Notes under the pieces: model-generated
The model's input: the letters and a program-made list of their open reading frames with translations, nothing else
The model's database searches: none
What the model was told of the DNA's origin: nothing
Shown: positions 1 to 5,997 of the stretch, in pieces
How positions within the stretch are numbered: the first letter of the stretch is position 1
Layout: every line of letters begins with the position of its first letter
Program-made: the position numbers and the translations under genes
NCBI GenBank assembly: GCA_023388235.1
Contig: JAEWGQ010000226.1
Span: 1 to 12,548 of the forward strand
Length of the DNA: 12,548 bases
Source: Actinomycetes bacterium
GTDB lineage: Bacteria > Actinomycetota > Actinomycetes > Actinomycetales > Cellulomonadaceae
Direction: 5' to 3'

Positions 1-279
1 CGGGTCCCGCTGCTCGTGCGCCGCGCGATCACGCTGGTGCCGGCGCTGGTGCTGCTGGCGGTCGGCGCCGACCCCACGTGGACGCTGGTGGTGAGCCAGG
101 TGGTGCTGTCGTTCGGGATCCCGTTCGCCGCGATCCCGCTGGTGCGGCTCAACCGCGACTGCGGCCTCATGGGCGCGCACGCGAACGGTCCCCGGCTGCA
201 GGCGGTGCTCGTGGTGGTCGTGGCCCTCGTGGTGGCGCTGAACCTGGCGCTGCTGGTGCTGCTCGCGACGGGCGGGTGA
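1..279 (+). CDS. Nramp-family divalent metal transporter, C-terminal end (partial)
   Basis: The reading frame is open from the first base and stops with TGA at 277-279, so the 5' part lies outside the window. The visible 92 residues contain two hydrophobic helices. The first includes TWTLVVSQVVLSFGIPFA, which closely resembles the penultimate helix of Nramp/MntH proton-coupled Mn2+/Fe2+ symporters, and is followed by a loop with the family-like RLNRDCGLMG. The last helix (about residues 63-89) is nearly pure Val/Leu/Ala and ends the protein. Family members import Mn2+ or Fe2+ across the cytoplasmic membrane. The substrate-binding helices (DPGN and MPH motifs) are outside the window, so metal specificity cannot be judged. 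The family call rests on the SQVVLSFGIPFA segment. Confidence 0.82.
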   Translation, partial: RVPLLVRRAITLVPALVLLAVGADPTWTLVVSQVVLSFGIPFAAIPLVRLNRDCGLMGAHANGPRLQAVLVVVVALVVALNLALLVLLATGG

Positions 280-446
280 GGTTTCCGTAGGTGCGCTCCC
301 GATAGCCGATCTGACCTGCGGCGGTGCGACCGGTGGGGTGCGTTGCGCGCCCCGTCCGGCGGCCGCCCGGGCGCCCGGGCGACCGCACGCGGGCGTCTCC
401 GGGGCACCGCCGCCGATGTTTTCGGAGCGCGGGTACGAGAAGATAT

Positions 447-464
447 CGGTAGTGCTGCTACGGT
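447..464 (+). promoter_or_regulatory. Candidate leaderless promoter -10 box with overlapping dyad (possible TetR self-operator)
   Basis: TACGGT at 459-464 fits the actinobacterial TAnnnT -10 pattern and ends 7 bases before the GTG start. An imperfect dyad overlaps it: GTAG (449-452), five bases, CTAC (458-461), flanked by further G/C symmetry. A TetR dimer bound here would block RNA polymerase. The overlap is directly visible; the self-regulation is inferred. TetR operators are often longer than this dyad, so it may be chance. Confidence 0.35.
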
Positions 465-471
465 TTGCCGC

Positions 472-1122
472 GTGACCAGCAACGACGGGCGGTCCCTGCG
501 CGCCCAGGTCACCCGCGCACGGATCGCCGAGGCGGCGACCCGCCTGTTCCTCGCGGACGGGTACGCGCCCACCACCGTCACCGCGGTGGGCCGCGCGGCC
601 GGCGTCGGCGTGCAGACCGTCTACTACTCCTACCCGTCGAAGTCCGACATCCTCGTCGGCTGCCTGGACCACGCCGTCGACGGCGCCGACCGGCGGGACG
701 CCGCGCCCGACCTCGCCGAGCAGCCCTGGGTGCGGTCCGTCGCCGCCGAGCCGGACCCCGCGCGCCGCGTCTTCCTGCACGCCCGGGGCTCCGCGGAGCT
801 GCTCGGCCGCGCGGCGGCGGTGCAGGACCTGGTCCGGGCCCACGCCGTCGGCGACCCGGTGCTGGGCGCGGCGTGGGAGCGGGACGAGGCCCGCCGCCGG
901 GCCGTGCACCGGCTGCTCGTCGAGGCGTGCGCCCGCGACGGCGTCCTGCGGCCCGGCCTGGACGTGGAGCAGGCGACCGACCTGGTGACCCTCGTGCTCG
1001 GCCCCGAGCCGTGGAACGCGCTGGTGCGCCGCGGCGGCTGGAGCGCGCTCGCGTGGGTCCGGTGGGCGCACCGCACCCTGCTCGCCGACCTCGTGCCGTC
1101 CCGGTGGGAGCCCGACGCGTAG
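472..1122 (+). CDS. TetR-family transcriptional regulator
   Basis: A 216-residue protein with the TetR layout. Residues 12-34 form the first helix (RARIAEAATRLFLADGYAPT), and residues 36-60 hold the helix-turn-helix with the signature GVGVQTVYYSYPSKSDIL. The remaining 150 residues are the variable ligand-binding and dimerisation part. GTG at 472 was chosen because the TetR N-terminus normally begins 10-20 residues before the first helix. A possible -10 box (TACGGT, 459-464) also sits 7 bases upstream, which fits leaderless translation. The frame is open further upstream to 343, but that extension has no family-like sequence. TetR proteins usually repress themselves and a neighbour. The nearest candidates are the metal transporter upstream and the gene at 1210, and neither is proven. 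The ligand is unknown. Confidence 0.92.
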   Translation: MTSNDGRSLRAQVTRARIAEAATRLFLADGYAPTTVTAVGRAAGVGVQTVYYSYPSKSDILVGCLDHAVDGADRRDAAPDLAEQPWVRSVAAEPDPARRVFLHARGSAELLGRAAAVQDLVRAHAVGDPVLGAAWERDEARRRAVHRLLVEACARDGVLRPGLDVEQATDLVTLVLGPEPWNALVRRGGWSALAWVRWAHRTLLADLVPSRWEPDA

Positions 1123-1209
1123 GGACCCGACCGGGCCGGCGGTGGCAGGTCGGTGGTCTGTTCGCGAACCGCCCCCGGATGTCACCGTGGCGCGGCATCA
1201 TCCGTGCTT

Positions 1210-2229
1210 ATGACACGCAAGGGCGCGGAGGCCACGAGCCGCCGGTGGCGACGGTCCATACCGGCGGTGCGCACCGCCGGCGGCGACGTCTGGGACGCCG
1301 GGGTGCTCGACGGTGACGTCGCCATGCACGACGGAGTCTCGTGCGCCTCGTGCGGAGTGCCGGCTACCTCGGTGCGAGCACAGACGGCCCGGCCCGGCCG
1401 CCGCGCCGTCGCCGCGTACTTCCGCATCAAGCACAAGGGCGGGGAGCATGCGTTCGGGTGCGAGTACGACTTCGACCGCCAGGTCAAGCTCATCCTCGAG
1501 GACGCTGGTCCCGACCTCATGACGGCGCAGAGCGGCCTCTACCGGCTCCGACTTCCCCTGATGGCGGAGCCGGAACGTCAGGACGACTCGTGGGCGGGAG
1601 GCGGAGGGGGTGATCCGCACACGGTCGAGTGGCGTGTTCTGAGCGCTGCCGCGCGGATCCAACAGCTCCTGAACGGCTACCAGCGACACCCCGAGGCTGC
1701 GGAGCTGTTCGTGGCCGAGTACCGGGGGCGGGAGATCTCGTGGGGTGACTTCTGCTGGGACTTGACGTTGCCCGCCAGAGTCGAGGAGCTGATGACCGAG
1801 CTGACGCGGCCGGAATGGGAGTCCGACTGGCACCCCATGGCAGTGTGGAGCTGGAACAACGGCTCGGTGACCGCGAGCCCGGGCGGCGGATGTCGGCTGA
1901 CGCTGACGCGCGTGTACGGCAGAGGTGCTGTCGCACGACTGCGGGGGGACGACGTCGGCGTGTTCGCGAGAGTCGATCCCCGGCACCGCTGCGTCATGGG
2001 CTACGGCAGGCTCGACCTGCTCCGGACCGGCACGCGCTCCAGGTCGCCCGAGCTCAGCCTGGCAGTGGGGCACGCGTCGGCGGTCACGTCGTGGGACCTC
2101 CGGGTGTGGCCGCCGCGTGCATGGATCCACGCGTCGGCATCGAGCCTCGCGGCGTCGGGTTACGCCGCTTCGGGTGCGGCGACGTCGAAGCCGACCGCGC
2201 GACAGTCGTCCGCCGGCCGGGTGTCGTAG
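1210..2229 (+). CDS. Unrecognised protein with N-terminal CxxC...HxxxC putative zinc site, lower-GC gene
   Basis: A 339-residue protein with no confidently recognised family. Residues 42-88 contain C45-x2-C48 and, after AAYFRIKHKGGEHAFGCEYDFD, H80-x3-C84. This arrangement of CxxC followed by F-R...H...C resembles the small treble-clef module at the N-terminus of CoiA-like and some nuclease or defence proteins. The middle part (about 125-215) is Glu/Arg/Trp-rich and probably helical. The C-terminus (about 300-339) is Ala/Ser-rich and looks disordered. ATG at 1210 was chosen over ATG 1324 because residues before 1324 resemble the lead-in to this module, and a CATCAT -10-like box (1196-1201) sits 8 bases before 1210, suggesting a leaderless start. 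Two sampled 60-base stretches are 63% and 65% GC, against 85% in a stretch of the TetR gene, which suggests transfer. Function is unknown. Confidence 0.72.
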   Translation: MTRKGAEATSRRWRRSIPAVRTAGGDVWDAGVLDGDVAMHDGVSCASCGVPATSVRAQTARPGRRAVAAYFRIKHKGGEHAFGCEYDFDRQVKLILEDAGPDLMTAQSGLYRLRLPLMAEPERQDDSWAGGGGGDPHTVEWRVLSAAARIQQLLNGYQRHPEAAELFVAEYRGREISWGDFCWDLTLPARVEELMTELTRPEWESDWHPMAVWSWNNGSVTASPGGGCRLTLTRVYGRGAVARLRGDDVGVFARVDPRHRCVMGYGRLDLLRTGTRSRSPELSLAVGHASAVTSWDLRVWPPRAWIHASASSLAASGYAASGAATSKPTARQSSAGRVS

Positions 2230-2243
2230 GTCGAGATCGCGTC

Positions 2244-2255
2244 CGCGCCGGCGCG
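2244..2255. terminator. GC palindrome between convergent genes, weak terminator candidate
   Basis: CGCGCCGGCGCG is a perfect 12-base palindrome in the 84-base gap between the gene ending at 2229 and the convergent XRE gene ending at 2314. A usable hairpin would have only about 4 base pairs, and no T-run follows on either strand, so it is a weak candidate. Nothing else was recognised in this gap. Confidence 0.2.
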
Positions 2256-2313
2256 CTGGCGGTCGCGTGGTGCAGGGCGTCGAGTGACCGGACGTCCTCG
2301 CCGGAGCCCGCGA

Positions 2314-2565
2314 TCAGCCGGCGGCCTCCTCCGGCTCGGTCGCCGGCAGCGCGTCGCTGCCGGCGGGCTCGTGCCGCAGCAGGTCCCCGGGCTGGCACCC
2401 GAGCACCTCGCACAGCGCCTCGAGCGTGCTGAACCGCACGGCGCGCGCCCGGCCGTTCTTCAGCACGGCCAGGTTGGCCGGCGTGATGCCGATGCGGTCG
2501 GCGAGCTCGCCCACGGACATCTTGCGCCGGGCGAGCATCACGTCGATGTCGACGACGATCGGCAT
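2314..2565 (-). CDS. YozG-like XRE-family (Cro/C1) transcriptional regulator
   Basis: An 83-residue single-domain DNA-binding protein. Residues 6-64 form a Cro/C1 helix-turn-helix: a helix with LARRKMSVGELADRIG, the turn and recognition helix ITPANLAVLKNGRARAVR, then FSTLEALCEVLGCQPGDLL, which is the signature of the YozG-type XRE regulators. The tail (residues 66-83) is Pro/Ala/Glu-rich and probably unstructured. Its ATG overlaps the TGA of the upstream membrane-protein gene as TGATG, so the two are surely cotranscribed and translationally coupled. Regulators of this type are commonly paired with DUF2975 membrane proteins. The probable target is the dyad before the operon at 3082-3108, which is inference. 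No sensor domain is present, so any signal would have to come through the membrane partner or by dilution. Confidence 0.93.
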   Translation of the reverse strand: MPIVVDIDVMLARRKMSVGELADRIGITPANLAVLKNGRARAVRFSTLEALCEVLGCQPGDLLRHEPAGSDALPATEPEEAAG

Positions 2566-3062
2566 CAGATCACCTCGTCGAGCTCGGCCCGCAGCGTCGT
2601 GGCGGTGGTGTCCAGCGCGACGGCCTTGGCGAGCAGTGCCCGGAGCACGAGGACCAGCAGCGCGATGCCGCCGACGCCCATCGCGACCACCCCGAGCGCC
2701 AGCACGATGCCGGGCGGCACGGCCTCGCCCGGGGCGAGCAGCACCCCGAGCGCGACGAGCAGCAGGGCCGCGGCGGCGAACGCGCCGACGACGACGTCGA
2801 CGTAGCGGAACGCGGACCGGCTGAACACCGTGTCGGTGCGGACCATCGTCAGCAGCCGCCAGACGCACACGAGCACGACCTCGGCGGTGGCGACGCCGAG
2901 GATGCCGATGACCACGACGGGCCAGCGCAGGTGCACCACGTCCTCGCCGCCCTCGGCGATGTCGACGCCGAGCAGCGGGATGAGCACCGCCTGGAAGAAC
3001 AGCAGCCCCGCGAACAGCAGGACGATCACCACCCGCAGGACGCGGCGCGCCAGCTCGGACAT
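2565..3062 (-). CDS. DUF2975 four-helix membrane protein
   Basis: A 165-residue integral membrane protein with four hydrophobic helices at about residues 8-32, 48-70, 90-111 and 118-144. Between helices 2 and 3 lies RTDTVFSRSAFRYVDVV, the conserved cytoplasmic loop of DUF2975 proteins. The C-terminal 20 residues are polar and acidic. ATG 3062 was chosen because GGGAG lies 5 bases upstream on the minus strand. The open frame runs further upstream, but through the operator region. It is first in a two-gene operon with the XRE regulator that overlaps its stop codon. The family's biochemical role is not established. The recurrent pairing with a small XRE regulator suggests a membrane component of a regulatory pair, possibly modulating or sequestering it. 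Confidence 0.92.
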   Translation of the reverse strand: MSELARRVLRVVIVLLFAGLLFFQAVLIPLLGVDIAEGGEDVVHLRWPVVVIGILGVATAEVVLVCVWRLLTMVRTDTVFSRSAFRYVDVVVGAFAAAALLLVALGVLLAPGEAVPPGIVLALGVVAMGVGGIALLVLVLRALLAKAVALDTTATTLRAELDEVI

Positions 3063-3072
3063 CTCGGCTCCC

Positions 3073-3101
3073 GATGTAGACCTATCGACCGTCGATAGCA
3101 A
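3073..3101 (-). promoter_or_regulatory. Putative promoter of the DUF2975/XRE operon
   Basis: Reading the minus strand, TTGCTA (3101 to 3096) matches the -35 consensus at four of six positions. TACATC (3078 to 3073) follows after exactly 17 bases. The start site would fall around 3066, close to the ATG at 3062, so the transcript would be nearly leaderless and might not include all of the GGGAG motif. The spacing and the overlap with the operator support the call, but the -10 is weak. Confidence 0.45.
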
Positions 3102-3108
3102 TCTATCG
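3082..3108. promoter_or_regulatory. Operator: three alternating CTATCG half-sites before the DUF2975/XRE operon
   Basis: On the plus strand, CTATCGAC (3082-3089), one base, GTCGATAG (3091-3098) is a perfect 17-base inverted repeat. A third half-site CTATCG (3103-3108) forms a second dyad with the middle one, separated by CAAT. The first dyad lies mostly in the 17-base spacer between a -35-like TTGCTA and a -10-like TACATC on the minus strand, the classic position for a repressor. Such an AT-rich symmetric island is exceptional in this GC-rich window. The likely binder is the XRE regulator of the same operon; this is inferred. Confidence 0.75.
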
Positions 3109-3199
3109 TTCCGCGGCCCGCACGCCAAGCCCGGCCGCGACCGGGCCGTCGGTGGCGGGGTGTAGAACGGTGCTCCACGACGACGACGCGGGGGGCACC

Positions 3200-3958
3200 A
3201 TGACGGCGCAGGAGCAGGCGGCCGGCGGCCGGGAGTTCATCGACGCGGACCTGCGGGGCGCGCGGTTCGTGCGCAGCACGCTGGCCGGGGCGGTCATGCG
3301 CGGCGTGGACGTCGACGGGGCCGACGTGGACGCGCCCTGGCTGTCCGAGGGCAGCCTGCTCGTCAACGGCGTCGACGTCGCGCCGCTCGTGGAGGCCGAG
3401 CTCGACCGCCGGTTCCCCGGCCGGGCGCTGCGGCACGCCGCCGACCCCGAGGGGCTGCGCGCCGCCTGGGACGCCGTGCAGGGCGCCTGGGACGCCGCGC
3501 TGGCGCGGGTGGCGACCCTGCCGCCGGGCACCGCGGACGTCTCGGTGGCGGGCGAGTGGTCGTTCGCGCAGACGCTGCGGCACCTCGTGATGGCGACCGA
3601 CACGTGGCTGCGCGGCGCGGTGCTCGGCGTGGAGCGGCCGTACCACCCCATCGGCCAGCCGAACACCGAGTACGCCGCCGACGGGCACGACCCGTCGGTC
3701 TTCTCGCCGGACCACCCCGACTACGCCGACGTCCTGGCCGTGCGGGCGGAGCGGGCCGCGATGGTGCGCGACCACCTGGCCGCGATCACCCCGGAGGACC
3801 TGGCGGCCGAGCGGCGCAACCCCTGGGAGCCGGCGTACCCCGAGACGGTGCTGTCGTGCCTGCACACGATCCTCGAGGAGGAGTGGGAGCACCTGCGCTA
3901 CGCGCTGCGGGACCTGGACGCCGTCGAGGCCGGGCGCGCCGCGCAGCCGCCGGCCTGA
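3200..3958 (+). CDS. Pentapeptide-repeat / DinB-like fusion protein
   Basis: A 252-residue protein with two parts. Residues 16-45 read as about six degenerate pentapeptides (ADLRG, ARFVR, STLAG, AVMRG, VDVDG, ADVDA), too few for a complete beta-helix turn stack. Residues 82-240 resemble the DinB-type four-helix bundle, with WSFAQTLRHLVMATDTWL around His128 and LHTILEEEWEHLRYALRDLD containing His222 and His231. DinB-like proteins use three His for a divalent metal and include thiol-dependent enzymes; the reaction here is unknown. ATG 3200 is preceded by a G-rich ribosome-binding stretch (GGGGG, 3191-3195), and a -10-like TAGAAC lies at 3163-3168. The frame is open back to 3152, but that would run through the putative promoter. 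It is a single gene, convergent with the response regulator. Confidence 0.87.
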   Translation: MTAQEQAAGGREFIDADLRGARFVRSTLAGAVMRGVDVDGADVDAPWLSEGSLLVNGVDVAPLVEAELDRRFPGRALRHAADPEGLRAAWDAVQGAWDAALARVATLPPGTADVSVAGEWSFAQTLRHLVMATDTWLRGAVLGVERPYHPIGQPNTEYAADGHDPSVFSPDHPDYADVLAVRAERAAMVRDHLAAITPEDLAAERRNPWEPAYPETVLSCLHTILEEEWEHLRYALRDLDAVEAGRAAQPPA

Positions 3959-3987
3959 CGCGGGACCCTCGCGCCGCGGAGCCCGGC

Positions 3988-4611
3988 TCAGGTCGCCAGC
4001 ACCCCGCGCTCGCGGGCGACCGCGACGGCCCGGGTGCGGGACGTGACCCCGAGCTTGTCGTAGAGGTGCGCGAGGTGCGTCTTCACGGTCGCGCGCGACA
4101 CGAACAGCTCGCGCGCGATCTCGTCGTTGGACCGGCCCGCCGCGACCAGGCGCAGGACGTCCAGCTCGCGCGAGGTCAGGGCGAGCTGCGGGGCGCGGAC
4201 CCGGCCGAGCAGGCGCTCCTGCACCGCCGGCCCGAGGGCCACCTGCCCGGCGGCCGCGGCGCGCACGGCGCGCACGAGCTCGTCCGTCGGCGCGTCCTTG
4301 AGCAGGTAGCCGGTGGCGCCCGCCTCGACGGCCGCGAGGATGTCCGCGTCCGAGCCGTAGGTGGTCACGACGAGCACCGCCGGGCCGCCGCGCTCCGCGA
4401 GCACGCGCGTGGCCTGCGCGCCGCCCATCCGCCCCGGCCCGAACCGCAGGTCGAGCAGCACGACGTCCGCGGGGTGCGCGGCCGTCCAGCGCAGCAGCTC
4501 CTCGGCCGTGGACGCCTCGGCCACGACGCGCATGTCCGGCTGCCCCTCCAGCACCGAGCGCAGCCCCGCGCGCACCACCGGGTGGTCGTCGGCGAGCACG
4601 ACGTCGATCAC
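3988..4611 (-). CDS. NarL/LuxR-type response regulator, ChrA-like
   Basis: A 207-residue two-domain regulator. The receiver (residues 2-120) has the acidic pair D8/D9, phosphoacceptor D54 in VVLLDLRFGP, T83/T84 and K105 (LLKDAP). The LuxR-type helix-turn-helix (residues 144-200) reads LTSRELDVLRLVAAGRSNDE, then IARELFVSRATVKTHL and the rest of the motif. All residues needed for phosphorylation and DNA binding are present. The GTG start is set by GGAGG a few bases upstream and by a four-base GTGA overlap with the kinase stop, so the pair is translationally coupled. The likely target is the divergent permease/ATPase operon and its own promoter, by analogy with corynebacterial ChrSA controlling hrtBA. 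The haem link is inferred. Confidence 0.96.
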   Translation of the reverse strand: MIDVVLADDHPVVRAGLRSVLEGQPDMRVVAEASTAEELLRWTAAHPADVVLLDLRFGPGRMGGAQATRVLAERGGPAVLVVTTYGSDADILAAVEAGATGYLLKDAPTDELVRAVRAAAAGQVALGPAVQERLLGRVRAPQLALTSRELDVLRLVAAGRSNDEIARELFVSRATVKTHLAHLYDKLGVTSRTRAVAVARERGVLAT

Positions 4612-5828
4612 GCGTCCTCCCGCTCGTCCGCCCCGCGGTCCAGCGCCGGGAGCCCCGCCGCGACCGCGGTGCCCTCGCCGGGCGTCGTCTCGACGGCCAG
4701 CGTGCCGCCGAGCTCCCGCACGCGCGAGCGCATCGCCGGCAGCCCGAAGCCGCCGCCCGCCGGGGGCGCGTCGGGGTCGAACCCCACGCCGTCGTCCACG
4801 ACGTCGAGCAGCACCCGGTCGCCGAGGTAGGTCAGGGTCACGTCGGCGCGCGAGGCCCGGGCGTGCTGGCGCACGTTCGCCAGGGCCGACTGGGCCACCC
4901 GCAGCAGCGTCGCCTCGACGGCCACCGCGAGCGGGCGGGGATCCCCCTCGACGTGCGTCGTCACGCGCAGCCCGGATCCCGCGGCGCGCTCGCCCACCCG
5001 GGCCAGCGCGTCCGGCAGCGAGGCGTCCGCCAGGTCGGCGGGGGTGAGCGCCCGCACGAACCGGCGGGCCTCCGCCAGGTTGTCGCGGGCCGTCGCGCGC
5101 GCCCGGTCCACCAGCTCGACGGCGCGCGGGGTGTCCGACCCGATCACCTCCCGCGCGGACCGCAGCAGCAGCTCGACCGCCGAGAACCCCTGCGCCAGCG
5201 TGTCGTGCACCTCGCGCGCCAGCCGCTCGCGCTCCGCGGCGACGACGCGCTCGCGCTCCGCGGAGGCCAGCAGCCCGCGCGCCGCGACCAGCTCGTCGAG
5301 GGCGCGCTGCCGCGCCTGCGACTCCCGGACGAGCGCCTCGAGGCCGAGCACGACGCCCACCGCGACGGCCGCGCCGACCACGGGGCCGAGCACGTACCCG
5401 AGCGCGGGGTCGCCGGGGGCGCGCCGCACGAGGCCCGCGCCTACGGCGGCGGCGGTCGTGACGGCAGCCAGCGCGACGCCGCGGCGCGGGCCCAGCACGT
5501 GCATCTGCAGCAGCACCAGGGGGAACGCCAGCCACAGCCCCGCGGGGGACGTCACCAGCAGGACGACCCAGAGCGCCAGGTCCGCCGCCATCCACAGCAG
5601 CCCGGGCCCGGAGCCGCCCCGCGGGTCGTCCACGCCGTGCTCGTGCACGCGGACCCGGCGCCGGCCCCAGACGTGCACCGCGAGCAGGCCCGCGCCCGCC
5701 GCGGCGGCGGGGACGACCGACCCGGACGGCGCCTGGAGCACCGCGACCGCGACCAGGGCGACCAGCAGCACGTCCAGGCCCCCCAGCAGCGCCCGCGACG
5801 CGTCGACCAGTCGTCCCACCCGATCCAC
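4608..5828 (-). CDS. DesK/NarX-type sensor histidine kinase, ChrS-like
   Basis: A protein of about 406 residues. The N-terminal 165 residues hold roughly five to six membrane helices (around 15-32, 37-52, 80-108, 117-134, 144-164) with no large extracellular domain, so it probably senses at or in the membrane. A coiled-coil linker (166-205) leads to the HisKA_3 box EVHDTLAQGFSAVELLL with phosphoacceptor His208. The ATPase domain shows the N-box around Asn318, DDGVGFD (345-351) and GGFGLPAMRSR (359-369). All catalytic motifs are intact. The start is GTG 5828 or, nine bases on, GTG 5819. A TAGCGT -10-like box (5832 to 5827) would favour a leaderless start at 5819. It overlaps the response regulator by four bases and is divergent from an HrtBA-like exporter, the arrangement of haem-responsive ChrSA; haem as signal is inference. 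Confidence 0.95.
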   Translation of the reverse strand: MDRVGRLVDASRALLGGLDVLLVALVAVAVLQAPSGSVVPAAAAGAGLLAVHVWGRRRVRVHEHGVDDPRGGSGPGLLWMAADLALWVVLLVTSPAGLWLAFPLVLLQMHVLGPRRGVALAAVTTAAAVGAGLVRRAPGDPALGYVLGPVVGAAVAVGVVLGLEALVRESQARQRALDELVAARGLLASAERERVVAAERERLAREVHDTLAQGFSAVELLLRSAREVIGSDTPRAVELVDRARATARDNLAEARRFVRALTPADLADASLPDALARVGERAAGSGLRVTTHVEGDPRPLAVAVEATLLRVAQSALANVRQHARASRADVTLTYLGDRVLLDVVDDGVGFDPDAPPAGGGFGLPAMRSRVRELGGTLAVETTPGEGTAVAAGLPALDRGADEREDA

Positions 5829-5861
5829 GCTAACCGGCCCGGGGCCGCGCGCATCGGCCGA
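5827..5861 (-). promoter_or_regulatory. Kinase promoter region with TCGGCCGA palindrome
   Basis: On the minus strand, TAGCGT (5832 to 5827) fits a TAnnnT -10 box. The perfect 8-base palindrome TCGGCCGA (5854-5861), flanked by GCA and AAG, lies where the -35 element would be. A further TCGGCCG occurs at 5878-5884, in the middle of the 169-base divergent intergenic region. Repeated symmetric sites here would suit a response regulator that activates both operons. The sequence is visible; the regulatory role is inferred. No -35 consensus is recognisable for either direction. Confidence 0.35.
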
Positions 5862-5997
5862 AAGGACGAGGCCCGGGTCGGCCGCGCGGCGCGCGGGAGA
5901 GGGCCGCGCTCCCGATCCCGGCGCGCGTGCCGCGGGCGAGCCTGGGGACCTCGGCGGCCCCCGCCGCCCCGCCCGCCCCACCACCCCAGGAGGTCCC

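Noticed and set aside
1160..1169. GTTCGCGAAC palindrome before the low-GC gene as an SOS box
   Set aside because: Actinobacterial LexA boxes have the arms in the other order (TCGAAC-N4-GTTCGA), so this ten-base palindrome does not match and may be chance.
465..1316. Plus-strand frame of 283 codons overlapping the TetR gene
   Set aside because: The sequence is almost only Arg/Pro/Gly/Ala, and the TetR frame has an unmistakable helix-turn-helix.
1198..2130. Minus-strand open frame of 310 codons opposite the low-GC gene
   Set aside because: The plus-strand frame has the zinc-site motif and GC-rich third positions; the antisense product shows no motif and an atypical Pro/His/Arg composition.
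3959..3987. Terminator between the DinB-like gene and the response regulator
   Set aside because: The 29-base gap holds only a short imperfect stem (CGCG arms) with mismatches and no T-run, too weak to list.
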